Positions 1-12,356 of a stretch of DNA of 64,000 nt are shown here, piece by piece. A program made the position numbers and the translations under genes. Below the pieces are notes generated by a model that worked only from the letters and a program-made list of their open reading frames with translations, was not told the DNA's origin and searched no databases. The stretch is from Plasmodium malariae. Lineage: Eukaryota; Apicomplexa; Aconoidasida; Haemosporida; Plasmodiidae. The DNA lies in the NCBI RefSeq assembly GCF_900090045.1, contig NC_041776.1, positions 62,001 to 126,000 of the forward strand, read 5' to 3'. Positions within the stretch are counted from its first letter, which is position 1; every line of letters begins with the position of its first letter.

Positions 1-874
1 TAATAATTGTACCGATAACGTTAATGTAAGCTTTATTACTGTGCTACTCACGAGTAATAAGAAATACACCACTTTATGTTTTTATTCCAAAAATTTCATT
101 ATTTATCTACCTTGTTAATATTATCTTCTATTCCTTTGAAAAATTATAATACCATTAAAGAATAATCAACAAGTTTCTTACTATCATAAGTTTTACTATT
201 TTCTGTGGATATTAATATGTCTAATTTTCACTCACACGCATAATAGTACTCCATTTTGATACATCATTTGATACAGCATTTGATACATCATTTGATACAG
301 CATTTGATACAGCATTTGATACAGCATTTGATACAGCATTTGATACAGCATTTGATACAGCATTTGATACAGCATTTGATACAGCATTTGATACAGCATT
401 TGATACAGCATTTGATACAGCATTTGATACAGCATTTGATACAGCATTTGCTGCTGACTTATTTCCAAGACTATAACAAATCCAAAAAAAAAAAAAAAAA
501 AAAAAAAATTATTATTCGCATTGTAGAAAGGTGTTAAAATATGTAAATATTTATATGTCCATGTACATAAATATATGAACACACATAACTAGAATGGTAC
601 ATACAAACATATATATATATATATATATACATACATGTGTATACATACATGTGTATACATACGGGCGCATATGCGCTTCTTCCCACCTAAATGATAACAT
701 TTTCCTTTTTAAAAAAGAAAAGAACAACCACTGCTGAAATGTGCAATACATAAATATCTTTGTTAAAAACGTAATTATAAAAAGACAAAAATTACATGTT
801 CAAAATATATTATGAACTGTGCATAAAAAAAGGGTACACCTTTTTAAATATTCTGTTTTTGCTCTTGTAAATAG
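1..874. other. Subtelomeric non-coding stretch
   Basis: No convincing gene here. It holds a 12-bp minisatellite (252-451), an A run at 483-508, a short (TA)n at about 609-628 and a tract of ATACATGTGT units. The open frames across it only translate the repeats. Confidence 0.6.
252..451. repeat. 12-bp minisatellite
   Basis: About 16 head-to-tail copies of CAGCATTTGATA, with a few early copies reading CATCATTTGATA. The unit is a multiple of three, so both strands show long artificial open frames (four-residue repeats such as LIQH). No gene is needed to explain them. Confidence 0.9.
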
Positions 875-1141
875 AACGAATTGACGAACTGAGGAATTTA
901 ATAAAATTGTCAAGCAGAAAACTAAAGGGGGTTACAACCAAATTTTATAGACCGCAAAAAGTAAGTTGCTTGTTATATATACGAGGTTGTAGGCGCGCAT
1001 AAATATACTATACAAAAGTACTCGTGGATCGGTGAGGAAAGAACAGTAAGCATTGGACAGTGAACAAAACAGGATGATGTTCCTTTACAGCAATTAAACA
1101 AATCCTTAACGTTCCAATATGATTATGAGATGCTTAAGTAA
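875..1141 (+). pseudogene. Last two exons of an unrecognised gene
   Basis: Two short coding-like blocks sit between good splice signals. Block one (875-960) follows a pyrimidine-rich ATAG acceptor and reads RIDELRNLIKLSSRKLKG then VTTKFYRPQK. It ends at AAAAA|GTAAGT. Block two (1091-1141) follows CCTTTACAG and reads QLNKSLTFQYDYEMLK then TAA. The 130-bp intron joins them in phase 0. No upstream exon was found between base 1 and 874, where only repeats lie, so this is either the 3' end of a decayed multi-exon gene or a gene whose other exons are hard to see. I do not recognise the family. The splice signals and normal codon use are the evidence. Transcription is unknown. Confidence 0.45.
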
Positions 1142-2237
1142 TTCTGTTTTTTCTATAAGCATATCATATGGTAAATTTACAAAATATAATTATTATTTTC
1201 AATCATATAAAATATATGGGGTAGTTCTGTTGACCCAAAAATACATTTATGTAAAAATCGTTTTCTTTAACATACTTATTTTATTTTCATCATAATATGA
1301 TATATCCTACCTTTTTCCTTTTTAAAATATAACATACGGTTTAGCGGTTAATTTATTATATATATGTACATATACATATATACGTACATATATACATACA
1401 GTAATACTGCTACCCTACTTAATTTAATTAATTTATTTCCCCCTTTATTGCATTATAGAAGTATGGTTTATAGAAACTTTATTTGAACTATTATAAAATG
1501 ATTACTTATCAATTAGCCCCGTTTTATTACTCTGTTATTATTATTTTTTTGCCCATTTCGGTTTGCACATTTCTTAAGGATAAAAAAATAAGGTTAACAT
1601 GTAAATATGTATACATATATATATGTGTATATATAAATGTATATATATACGACTATATATGGTAATATAAAAGCACCGCGCATGTTGAAATTCTCCACTT
1701 AGCAGTTCTTTTTCTTACAATAATATTCATGCATTTTAACCTTTTCACGTATAAATATATGTGCATATATGTATGCACATTTTTATCCATGCATATAATT
1801 ATGTATGTACATATTTACACATGTACATATTTATGCATGTACATATTTATGCATGTACATATTTATGCATGTACATATTTATGCATGTACATATATATAC
1901 ATGTACATATATATACATGTACATATATATACATTTATATAATGTGTACTTCGTTTTGTTTACACATAACACTAAGATTGTGTTTCTTCAATTATAAAAG
2001 AAAAATAAAATAAGAAAAACGAGAAAAAAAAAAAAAAAAAATGCACTCATAAGTTTTATGTTTCACAAAATGTAGAATTTTAAAAGAAGGTATATTTTAA
2101 TTAATTTTTATATTTTTTTCACAGCATTTAATGATTCAAATTAACTAAAAAAATTTACTAAGTTTTCATGCAGTCGTGCATTTATAGTTCAAGATATGGC
2201 AATTCATAAGTGCGCTATATTTTTTACATACGTATAA

Positions 2238-2279
<42 letters not shown>

Positions 2280-3183
2280 ATATGCATTAATAACATTACT
2301 GGTAGTTATTAAGATAATAATAGTGAAAATATACGTTTATAAAAAAAAAAAAAAAAAAAGGAAAAAAATTACACGACAAAAATAAGGGTTATAATAAAAA
2401 ATACCATTATTTTTTAAAAAATTATTTACTATGTTTGAGTGCTCCATAAGTAAAACAAATAAAATGCATTTTCAAAAAATTGTATTTTCTTTTCTTTTAT
2501 AATTTATGTATTACTCTAAATACTGTATATTATAATAAAATGCATGTATTTCTTTATTTAAACATATTGCTCCATTCATTAAATACATATATATGTACAT
2601 GCCAAAATTTACTATTATCAAATTATTGGAAAGTTGATTTTCTTTAACACCTTGCAATAATTCGACAATTATTTTAATTCCTAATTCCCTAACTTCCTTA
2701 AATTTTAAAATTAATTTAGTTTATTAATGTACATTAATGTCGATGTAAATATTTATATACATCGTATGTATATATATGTATTTATATATTTATAAGTATT
2801 TATATATATATTTATACGTATTTATACGTATTTATACGTATTTATACTTATTATATAATATGTAATAATTTAGTGTAAATATATTTTTTATTTTTCATTC
2901 ATTGTTTCCATTATAATAGAAAACATTTTATTATATTTTTATTTAAACCAAAAAAGAGAAAAATATTTTTAATTTTTGAAGAAGTAAAATAGTATAGGGA
3001 AAAACTACAATATTTCGAAGATCTTTGAAATATTATATAAATCTAAAAGTGGCATGTACTTACATATATATATATATATATATTGATGTACTTGTACGTA
3101 TGTGCATATACAGATGTACGTGAATATATATTTGTGTTGCAAAAATATTAGCAAATTTTTGAATATATTCCATTAAAAAAAAT
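1142..3183. other. Intergenic, repeats only
   Basis: It contains a 16-bp minisatellite (about 1795-1936), (TA)n at 2238-2274, A runs near 2020-2040 and 2340-2360, and 10-bp ATTTATACGT units near 2812-2850. A hydrophobic frame at 1498-1590 ends near a possible donor, but no matching second exon was seen. Confidence 0.55.
1795..1936. repeat. 16-bp minisatellite
   Basis: Tandem copies of ACATATTTATGCATGT, later drifting to ACATATATATACATGT. Each unit is close to palindromic. Open frames here (YLHMYIFMHVHI type) are repeat artefacts. Confidence 0.8.
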
Positions 3184-3392
3184 ATGAACATGTTAAGGTA
3201 TTTTATTAACATTTTAACGTTTACCCTGTTAGTTAAAGCGTGGCACATTTCCAACAATGTATAATATTAAAAATAATTACAGTAGAGGTTTTTTTTTTTT
3301 TTTTTTTTATTTAATTATATCCCTGTTTGTTAATTTGCTCGATGAATATATTTTAAAAAAATATATTTTTTCGTAAATTTATAGAACTGTTT

Positions 3393-3440
<48 letters not shown>

Positions 3441-5139
3441 TATTTTAAATAAATATATTTGAATTTTTTATCTGAACATTTAGGCCACTAGTGATAGAAA
3501 GTCATGGAATAAATCTGGCAACACAAATAATAATGTTAATAATGTAAGATGTAGTAGGTTACTAGTTGGACAGACAGAATTATTGGTACAACCAAATTAT
3601 GGACCAGTAAAATCCTATTATGTGAATTCATCAAACAAACATAATGATAATTTTCAACAAAGGAAAAATATATTAACACGCAATAATAATTATAGTAATA
3701 ATTATAATTACGATAATAACAAACATAGTAATAATAATCATTATAGTAATAATAATCATTATAGTAATTATAATCATTATAGTAATAATAATCATTATAG
3801 TAATAATAACAATGACGTTTATGTCAGTAAAAAAACAAATCGATGTAATTTTGATATTGCCAAAAATAATAATTTAAAAAAAAAATTTAATGGGTTAAAG
3901 CAGAGAGAAAATTCTGAACAAATGCATGCCGCTTTAATATACGATAATAGTAAATTTAAATCATGGTATAATTCGGTAAATTGTTTAGTAAGTGCAGGAA
4001 AGGGGACTAATAATACAAAAAATGATAGTACTAAAGTTAATGATATGTCTGATTCTGTAAACTGTTTAGTAAATGCAGGTAAAGCTCCAGATGCTACAAA
4101 ATATGATGATTCTAGAGATAATTCTGTGTCAGATAGATGTATCTGTAGATCATGATGTCTAGAGAAAATTCAAGCTTCAGATGCAACAAAATATGATGAT
4201 TCTAGAGATAATTCTGTGTCAGATTCTATAAACTGCTTAGTAGATGCAGGAAAAGCTTCAGATGCTACAAAATATGATAGTTCTAGAGATAATTCTGTGT
4301 CTGATTCTATAAATTGTTTAGTAAATGTAGGAAAAGGGTCTGATAATACAAAAAATTGTGGTAATAAAACTTATGCTTTGTCTGATTCTGTAAACTATTT
4401 AGTAAATACAGGAAAAGGATATGATGCCTTGAAAAATGAGGGTAGGAAATTTGAAAAGGGAGATAATTTAACAGATCATTTAGAAACGTTTCAACGATGG
4501 TATGATGGTTTAAAAGATGATGATAGAAGGTCTGTAAAGGGGTTCGATTTAACAAATTATATAGAAAATAATGATAAGAGAGTTAATACCTTAAAGAATA
4601 ATAACAGATTTGTGAAACTAATAGAAGTTTTAAGAGATTATGATGACATTAATAAGGAATTTTATTCATCCCAATTACGAGATAATTTTGAACTAGTAAT
4701 TGATTTTCTAAAAAAAGAAAATTATAATGAAGTACCACATAAAGTAAGAAAACCAAAATTTTATGTTGAGATAAAGAGATATAGAAAAAAAAATAATTCA
4801 TTTTCCAAATTCATGAAATTTTTAAAAGAATTTGATAAAAGCATCGAGTTAAAAATATTTAATGCATTTGCACCAGAAAATAAGAGTAGCAATTTAGTGA
4901 ATAGAAGAGGAGGTACAGGAAACAAATTAACAGGATTTATGAACAGACTTAAAATCTTTATGCCACTCATTATAAACACCTTGCTTGTATTTATATTTGC
5001 TGCAAAAAATTATATTTCTTTAGCACTTCCATTATTTTTTATTACATATATAATGATAATTTACCTTTCGCATAAACTTTATAAAGTTAATAAAATTTAT
5101 AATAATGCAAAGAGTCGTAATATAAGTAATGTCCTTTAA
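3184..5139 (+). pseudogene. Exported repeat protein, two C-terminal TMs, in-frame stop
   Basis: Exon 1 (3184-3258) encodes 25 residues, a hydrophobic leader MNMLRYFINILTFTLLVKAW ending at AAT|GTATAA. Exon 2 (3484-5139) follows CATTTAG and joins in phase 0. An RxL motif (RLLVGQ, residues 50-55) sits where a PEXEL export signal is expected, but position 5 is G rather than E/Q/D. A run of NNNHYS units (18 bp) follows, then about five copies of a roughly 28-residue repeat built around SDSINCLVNAGK. After these come a charged helical region and two hydrophobic segments near the C-terminus (around IINTLLVFIFAA and LALPLFFITYIMIIYL). One repeat copy is scrambled and carries TGA at 4153-4155, with the same frame continuing open for 328 codons. 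So the protein is either truncated at about 248 residues or the gene is a pseudogene. The family is not recognised. The plan resembles Plasmodium exported two-TM proteins. Confidence 0.75.
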
Positions 5140-6391
5140 AAAATATAACAGTGCCAGGTATATGTAACTCTGAGCTTGCAAATCGTTAGCTTGCAAATCG
5201 TTAAATTTTGAAGTATTAAGTAGAGAAATTTTAAAATTGTTCACAGTGTAGCGATAAAGGAAGGACATGTATGTATTCGAAATTTATGTTTATGCATGTA
5301 TGCAGAATGTATGATTCCAGAATTGAATGCCTTTTAATTTTTCAACATAGGAAAATAAAGACGCTTTTATTTTGTTTTATCCTTTTGTTTTTTTTTTTTT
5401 TTTACTCCATACAATAATTATATCATTTATATTTGAATTAATTCATTATATTATTAATTTTTTTTCAAATATTTTTAAGAAAAAGCTTTTTTTATTAAAA
5501 TTATTTCGTTTTTCCTTTTCACGTCGTATGCATATGTATATACATGTATATATATTTATTTATTTATACATAAGTGTGTGTATGTTTGTGTATATGTGTG
5601 TTAAAATTGATGATTTTTCACATCTTTTAATTAATCTGTGGAAGTACAATTAATATACGTGAATTTATATATTTCCCTTTCAAAAAATAAATAGCTCCTT
5701 TTTTATTGTTCTGCATTAAGAACATTTATAAAGTGCTCCTTAAATTTTGCACTTAACGTTTTGCTCCTCGTTAAGGTTTATTCCAACCTTTGTTCGCGTT
5801 CCTATTATTTCTGTTTATTTTATTGCCGTTCCTATTATTTCTGTTTATTTTATTGCCGTTCCTATTATTTCTGTTTATTTTATTGCCGTTCCTATTATTT
5901 CTGTTTATTTTATTGCCGTTCTATTATTTCTGTTTATTTTATTGCCGTTCATATTATTTCTGTTTATTTTATTGCCGTTCATATTATTTCTGTTTATTTT
6001 ATTGCCGTTCATATTATTTCCGTTTATTTTATTATCGTTCATATTATTGTTGTTCGTGTTATTCCTGCTCGCTATGTTCATGTTTACTTCATTGATTTTA
6101 ACCTTATTGATGTTTAAACTATTGTAGTTTTTCTTATTGTTTATATTTATTTTACTATTTATTTATTTTTATTTTTTTTTTCCCTTTTTAAATGAAGCAT
6201 AATGATGTACGTGCCCATTTGGTTAAAAATAAATATATTTATTTTACTCAAAATTTTTATATTGTAAGAACAAACATTACTGATGAAACGTGAGAATATT
6301 AATTATCTTTTGCCATAAATTAATTGATATCATTTTCCTTTTTTAAATTTATTATTTTTAATTTTAACAAATTAAAAAAATAGACAACATT
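5140..6391. other. Intergenic with 30-bp repeat array
   Basis: Just after the preceding gene, GCTTGCAAATCGTTA is duplicated at about 5178-5208. T-rich sequence and a 30-bp array (5801-6050) follow. No supportable gene. Confidence 0.6.
5801..6050. repeat. 30-bp minisatellite
   Basis: About eight copies of a 30-bp unit starting CCTATTATTTCTGTTTATTT and ending TATTGCCGTT. A one-base deletion in the fifth copy changes the frame. Later copies begin CATATTATT. The three forward open frames through it are repeat artefacts. Confidence 0.85.
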
Positions 6392-6829
6392 TTATTCAAA
6401 ATTTCTTTTTTCTTTTTTCATGTTCATTAATTTTTGTAGCACACACAAATGCATTAATCCCATTTGTCTATTTTTATCACTATATACGTTTTTTCCTAGT
6501 AATTGTTGTTCATTTTTGTATAAGTTTTCACGTCTTTGTAGTGTGTACATTCGTAATTTCATTTTATCATAACATTTCGGCCGGACGTGCATTTACGAAT
6601 ATTTCATTTCATTTTTACCTTGTATACTGGTATATTATTATTTAGCCAAATATTGTATTTTTATGGGGGGAGCTTAACACCTGATGAACTTTGCATGCCT
6701 TGGCTTTTTATTTGATTTCGCGATCATATCCAAATTTGCCAAATAAATTTTATGGGCTTTCTTAATAATCTCTCCCTTATATAGATTATTCGTACTAACA
6801 GGAGTACTTGCACGTGCATACAGGAACAT
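6392..6829 (-). pseudogene. Decayed unrecognised gene, two blocks
   Basis: The upstream block (6829-6674) starts at ATG and reads 51 residues with normal codon use, for example STPVSTNNLYKGEIIKKAHK, ending at TAA. The downstream block (6592-6392) reads 66 residues starting MHVRPKCYDKMKLRMYTLQR. If a 54-bp GT..AG intron (6627-6680) is removed, the first block runs in frame into the second with one TAA between them. Fifty-four bases is short for a Plasmodium intron, so the join is uncertain. Both blocks are richer in G+C than the surrounding DNA. No family recognised, and no signal peptide or membrane segment seen. Confidence 0.4.
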
Positions 6830-6941
6830 ACACCTACATACATGTACATGTACATATATATATGAATAATCATTCTTTAAAAATTTTTTTTTTGTCGCTT
6901 TCCTGTTTTATTTAATGACAGTGATCCAAGGGAAGCTTCCT

Positions 6942-6972
<31 letters not shown>

Positions 6973-7999
6973 GTTAAGGGTACATTAAGTACAGTAAAAA
7001 CTAGAACAAAAAAAAATGTGTACCTTAAAAAATTCATATATTACATTTACGATCCCAATTTTTATATTTTTCCGAACCTTATACCATAATTACCCATATC
7101 CCAAAGATAGTGTGGATGGTGTGAATTGTGTATGTCCACCTAAATGAGTATATGATACGAGTAAACATTTTTCTAAGTGCAATATTATAACAAAAATATT
7201 TTCATTACTTTCATTACGCTTTTTTTTATTTTAATTATAATTTTAAACGCTTATTTATCGTTACCATATGCTACAGATATTATGTACTCATGTATTTTTA
7301 ATCCTCGTTTTATGGAAAATATGAAATGTGAAAAGCTCAATTATTTATTTATTACAACCAATAGATAGATGTTTTTTGATACTAAATAAGAGCTTCATTT
7401 TCCCTCTTTTCATAATTAGGGTATTCGATTACTAAATACTTTCATTTCATACTCTCTACTTTGCATAAAACTATTTTATTCTTTCCATTTTATCATATTA
7501 CATGCCACACGCCAAAAGTTGCACTTTTATATCATATCTGTAATTGCATCCATAGCTATTTTATATATGTGTACCGTTAAGATGTAAATTATTTACCTTA
7601 TCCACCCTTCCGCATTTCTATGTTACATAACATAACTGTTCAAATTTAAAAATCATTTTAGAATATATGCAAGTATTACCTTGTTGTTGGTAATGCTTAT
7701 ATATAATATAGACATACAGCAGCAAGTAATTTTCTTAAAAAATTTGTTCATTCAAAATTCTCTTATTGACATATATTTTAATAGCTCTAGAATATATTAA
7801 TTTATACTAATTATGAATTGTTCAAACTGCTCCCTTTATATGTTCTTTATGAACCATATATATATATATATATATACATGTATATGTATATGTATATTAT
7901 ATGCAGGTGGTACACGAGTTACTCTTTTGTTTCCCAACTGTAGAACAGGAGAATATTCACGTATATGTGTATGTAGATGTATGTACATATACATTTATA
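6830..7999. other. Intergenic
   Basis: It holds an A run (6945-6972) and scattered TA tracts. A hydrophobic frame at 7177-7368 (ITFITLFFILIIILNAYLSL) has no ATG start, opening with GTG, and no splice partner. I do not call it a gene. Confidence 0.5.
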
Positions 8000-8275
8000 A
8001 GCACTCATGTGAACCCTAAACCTTAAGCAAATCTCCACTTTGCAAAAAACCTATTTCCTATCGGAATATTCTTTCTACAATAGGAGCATAAATGAAGTAG
8101 TACAAAACAACTTTTCATAGAATTAAGACCCTGTTCTTGTAATACTTCCAAGTGTAGGATTAAGTGATACTTCCTTTTCAGCAGCAGGCAAGAAAATATG
8201 TTCACACGAACAGACTTAAATATGCAAATGTTGTTTTGTCCTAAAAAATGAGCAATTGTTCTTCCGCAGTGTTAT
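8000..8275. other. Relatively GC-rich island, possible gene relic
   Basis: The base composition is visibly richer in G+C than its flanks. The minus strand is open for about 80 codons down to TAA at 8023. The plus strand reads a protein-like frame (ISTLQKTYFLSEYSFYNRSI) broken by TAG and TAA near 8120, then DPVLVILPSVGLSDTSFSAA to 8218. Either strand could be a decayed gene, or the block could be a non-coding RNA. No tRNA-like or Pol III box was recognised. Confidence 0.3.
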
Positions 8276-9751
8276 ATATAAATGGGTGTATATATATTTA
8301 CTCTCACTCATACACACATCATGCATACGCAAAACATAACAAGTTTCTACAGCTACGTATTTTCAAAACGTAGTAGAAAAAAAAAAAAAAAAAAAAAAAA
8401 GAAAGGTATACCTTTTGAAAGATTTTTTTTTTTTTTCCCACTCACTTTTTGAATAAATTAATTGCTCCAATTGGACCACTACAATATCTAATAATAAAAA
8501 CCAGAATGACAAATATGACCAATCACAGCATAGTAATAAAAAAAAGAAAAAAAAAAAAAATTTTTAACATTTTAATATATCAATTTAAGTATAATTCAAA
8601 TGTGCTATACTATCTTTTTAATATAATACAATGTTATATAATGTAAACAACATTTGAAAAAATAAAAAGGGAATTATGTTCAGTATTATTTTTTAAAAAA
8701 GAATATTTATTGAACTGAAATGTTCATAATTATGAAAAAGCGTTTTTGTAAATAAATAGGTTATCAAATTAAAAGTTGAGTCGTTGGTTCGTTAAAGGCC
8801 TTGAATAATATTACTTGTGTGGTGTTCAGAATAAAGCATGTTGTAAATAAATAAATAAATAAAATAAAATGAAAAAAATAAAAAATTAAATATACAACTT
8901 AATAATTAAATAAACAATTGAATAAATACACAAATAAATTACAAATGAATTATAAATGAAATACAAATAAAATACAAATGCAATACAAATGAAATGCAAA
9001 TAACGTAAAACAGCATTAAACGGAATAAAACAAAGTAAACAATTCTTCAGGGAATCATCCATCGTAAAGGTAGACAAACTATTTTAAACAGATAAACTTA
9101 AAATATTTCATGGGCCTTCCCTCTATTATTATTTATATTAGATATAATTCACACCCGTGCGAGAGAGCATCCGATGTAGCAGAAAAAACATTTTTCTTTT
9201 TTCTTTTTTTTCTTTTTTCTTTTTTTTCTTTTTTTTTTTTTTTTTTTTTTTCTTTTTTTTGCATACATAGATAAATGTAAAAACAGAAATGTACAGTCTC
9301 GTGTATGTATACACAACACATTTTACATATCCATTACGCCTATGGCAAGGACGTATAATGATCAATAAAATGGGTTAAAAAAATTAAATAAAATAGTAAA
9401 CCACCATGGAGCACCACCCCAAACAGATAGAAGAAATTATAAATACACAAATTAAATAACAAAATATTAAATTTATTCGTGTATAAGAAAAAATAAATAG
9501 CTAGTATTTTTTCTTATGTATAATTTTATTCTTGAACATTAAAATTTATATATGCATATGTATATATATATATTTGAAATGACCCATTTTTACAGCAAAT
9601 AACTGCGGTTAATGCATAACGGGTTATAATTTTGCCATTATGCAATAAAGAATTATATTTTTTCTCAATTTCCTTAATTTTGAAAAAAAAGTAATTATAC
9701 ATAAACGTACGTAAGTAATTATATATATATGTACCACCTTTTTAACGGTGC
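8276..9751. other. Intergenic, low complexity
   Basis: A runs at about 8379-8400, TAAA-type repeats at 8845-8990 and a long T-rich tract at 9196-9260. Open frames here follow the repeats. No supportable gene. Confidence 0.55.
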
Positions 9752-10758
9752 TTATATAAAAGCCGAATCAACATTCTCTTTATTCAAATATTTTTTCTGT
9801 AAATATACACCACCTATAGCTGCAGAAATTAAAACTAACACTTCTGAATCTGCAATTTTCGTAAGTATTAATCCTATAAAAAAGGACACAAGATAATAAG
9901 TAAAATTATCCCTAATATTATTATTTAACAAAATTTTTAAATTGGTTAGACTATTAGGTTGTACCATATTATCAAGGTAAGAACCATTATGTACCAAATT
10001 ACTACTACAATTACCAATATACCCAAACCTTCTTTCATTTGTATATCTTAATCCATCTTCGTATGCCATCCGCCAAGTATTATTTCCATGTTCGTTGGAT
10101 GTATTCATATTATTTTCCCTGATACCTTGTGTACTTGATTCCGGGTGGTTATTCGTGCTATACATCATTTGATCATCATTACTTGTACGTAATAATCTTT
10201 TATTGCTCAAGCGTACAATTTTTTCTAAGTTAACTTTGTTGTTACCCCGGAATTCTTCGAAGGAGCACTGAAAAGGCATAACGGGGCAGGTAAGCAAGTG
10301 ATCACACATGTGAGTATGAACGTATGAACGTATGAACGTAAGAACGTATGAACGTATGAACGTATGAACGTAAGAACGTAAGAACGTATGTACGCATGCA
10401 AGTACGTATTCACGTAAGTACTTACGCAAGCACTTATGCATGTACCCGTGTGTGTATATTCACTCTCATATGTACAACAATCTAATTTAAAAAATAAAAA
10501 TAACATCACTGAGGTGCATAAATCGTATTAATATATATATTACATTATTATTTGCAAAGTGCAATATTAGAATTAAAACGAAAAATAAAGCACTTTTAAT
10601 AAAAAAGTCTAAAATATTTATTTTTCCTCTGCTGTTACATTGACCTAAAAATTTGATATGTTTAGTATCACATGATCATTTTCCTTTGTATCCTCTTCTA
10701 CTATGACTTCTAATGTTAGACATTTGCAAATGTTTTTATATTTCTTTTTATTCTGCAT
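9752..10758 (-). pseudogene. Two-exon exported protein, frameshift in exon 1
   Basis: Exon 2 (10267-9752, 171 residues) follows CCTTTTCAG and begins CSFEEFRGNN. It has an RxL motif (RLLRT) 24 residues in and ends with two hydrophobic segments (around YYLVSFFIGLILTKI and VLVLISAAIGGVYL). Exon 1 starts at 10758 (MQNKKKYKNICKCLTLEVIV), but its frame hits TAG after 37 codons. The next frame then carries a typical hydrophobic end (FFIKSALFFVLILILHFA) to a phase-0 donor AAT|GTAATA at 10544. One base missing from a T5 run near 10650 explains the break: exon 1 is 215 bp, one short of 72 codons. The 276-bp intron contains a 10-bp minisatellite (GTATGAACGT). It may be a true pseudogene or a homopolymer sequencing error. 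Confidence 0.75.
10311..10400. repeat. 10-bp minisatellite in an intron
   Basis: About nine copies of GTATGAACGT/GTAAGAACGT inside the intron of the exported-protein gene at 9752-10758. The frames that cross it (TFIRSYVHTF types) are artefacts. Confidence 0.85.
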
Positions 10759-10810
10759 ATATATACATATATACATATATATACATATATACATATATAT
10801 ACATATATAC

Positions 10811-10847
<37 letters not shown>

Positions 10848-11502
10848 ATAACGATGCTAAATTTTTGTTTATTAACTAAGCACAGATAATTTATCAAATC
10901 ATAATAAAAATGTTCAAGGAATATAGGATAAGAGAGCGTACATATATTTTTGAAAAAACGACTATCTTACAAACATATAAAATATTTATCAATTTTCTAT
11001 TTAAAGATAAAAACAGCACAAACGTGTAATATTTCTTTAATATTCCTGCGTAAAAAAATATGCAGAGAATAATAAACAACAAATGGACGGTATTTCTTTT
11101 GTATGCACCTTTTAAATACGATACTTTTACAAGTTCATAAACAAAAATAATAATAACAGTAATAACAGTAATAGCAGTAATAACAATATGGATAATAACA
11201 TAATAGAAATTTTTCATGATAGTAATATTCTGATGATGATAATCTTTTATATTTTTTTTTTTTTTCTCCTTGTATATTGGTTTTTGGAGAATTGGAAAAT
11301 TCCTTTTTTTTTCTTACCTTTCTTATAAGAGACAATGGCATACGAATATTAATAAAAATAAAAAATGAAAAATAAACAAAATTTATACACTCAGAAAAAA
11401 GAAAATTAAAATAAATATATTTTCACCTAACAATGAAACCAAGAATATATAGGTTCTTATTTCTCTTAAAATATTCTACCTTTTTTTTTTTTTTTTACAT
11501 TG

Positions 11503-11548
<46 letters not shown>

Positions 11549-12356
11549 GTAAACATCTTTAAACCCAAAATGATTTTTATATACATAAAGTTCAAATACC
11601 ATTATTTGTCTGAGTTATTTTCATATATATAAAAAAATGAAATAACTAAAAATATTCCCATATTTTTTTTAATCTATACTATTGATGTTGTTCCGAAAAA
11701 ACAATAAAAAAATAATAATTTTCAAAATAACTACAAACAAGGTATAAAAAAATGCAGAAATATAAAGATATATACAAAAAAATATAAACAAAAAAACACC
11801 AAAACAACAATTTTCTTGCTAACAATTCTAAAGAAAAAATTAAAATTATCTTATGTAATATATAATATATAATACGAATGTATATCTTTCTTCCTATGTA
11901 TGTATATACATTATCTATGCACATTTATGTAAATATTTAAACGATTAAAATTGAATATATGAGTATCTAACAAAAATGAATCATAATTTCTTTTTTCTCT
12001 TTTCAAAACATTACTTTCCCAATATAGTATAAAAATATTACCCATATGTAAAATACATAAAATTAATAAAATAAGATGATTTTTGATATGCACATATAAA
12101 AATATATATATATATGCGCACATATATACGTACATTTACATGTAATAATATAATATAATTTTTATTATAACATTTTAATCTTTACTTCAAAAAATTGCAC
12201 ATTATCATTTGTCTTCCTTCGTTATTGTAAATATAAAAATATAATTAAACAAAACAAAAAAACAAAAAAATAATTGACACAACAACATCAACAAAAAAGC
12301 AAACATTAATTTAGCAATAACCATAATATTATATATTATAGAAACCATTACGATAA
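10759..12356. other. Intergenic
   Basis: It contains ATACATAT repeats (10755-10850), a GTAATA/AACAGT trinucleotide tract (11140-11200) and (TA)n at 11507-11542. Minus-strand frames at 10894-11217 (hydrophobic, ATG start) and 11135-11341 overlap this tract and are not convincing genes. Confidence 0.45.

Noticed and set aside
232..582. Open frames on both strands with QMLY or LIQH repeats
   Set aside because: They translate a 12-bp minisatellite plus a poly-A run; no start context or non-repeat sequence.
5747..6127. Three overlapping hydrophobic frames
   Set aside because: All are readings of the 30-bp array; a multiple of three keeps every frame open.
7177..7368. Hydrophobic 63-residue frame
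   Set aside because: Starts at GTG, has no ATG and no splice partner; AT-rich DNA often yields such F/I/L frames.
10894..11217. 107-residue hydrophobic minus-strand frame with ATG
   Set aside because: Runs through an AACAGTAAT trinucleotide tract, with composition expected from AT-rich noise; no domain or splice evidence.
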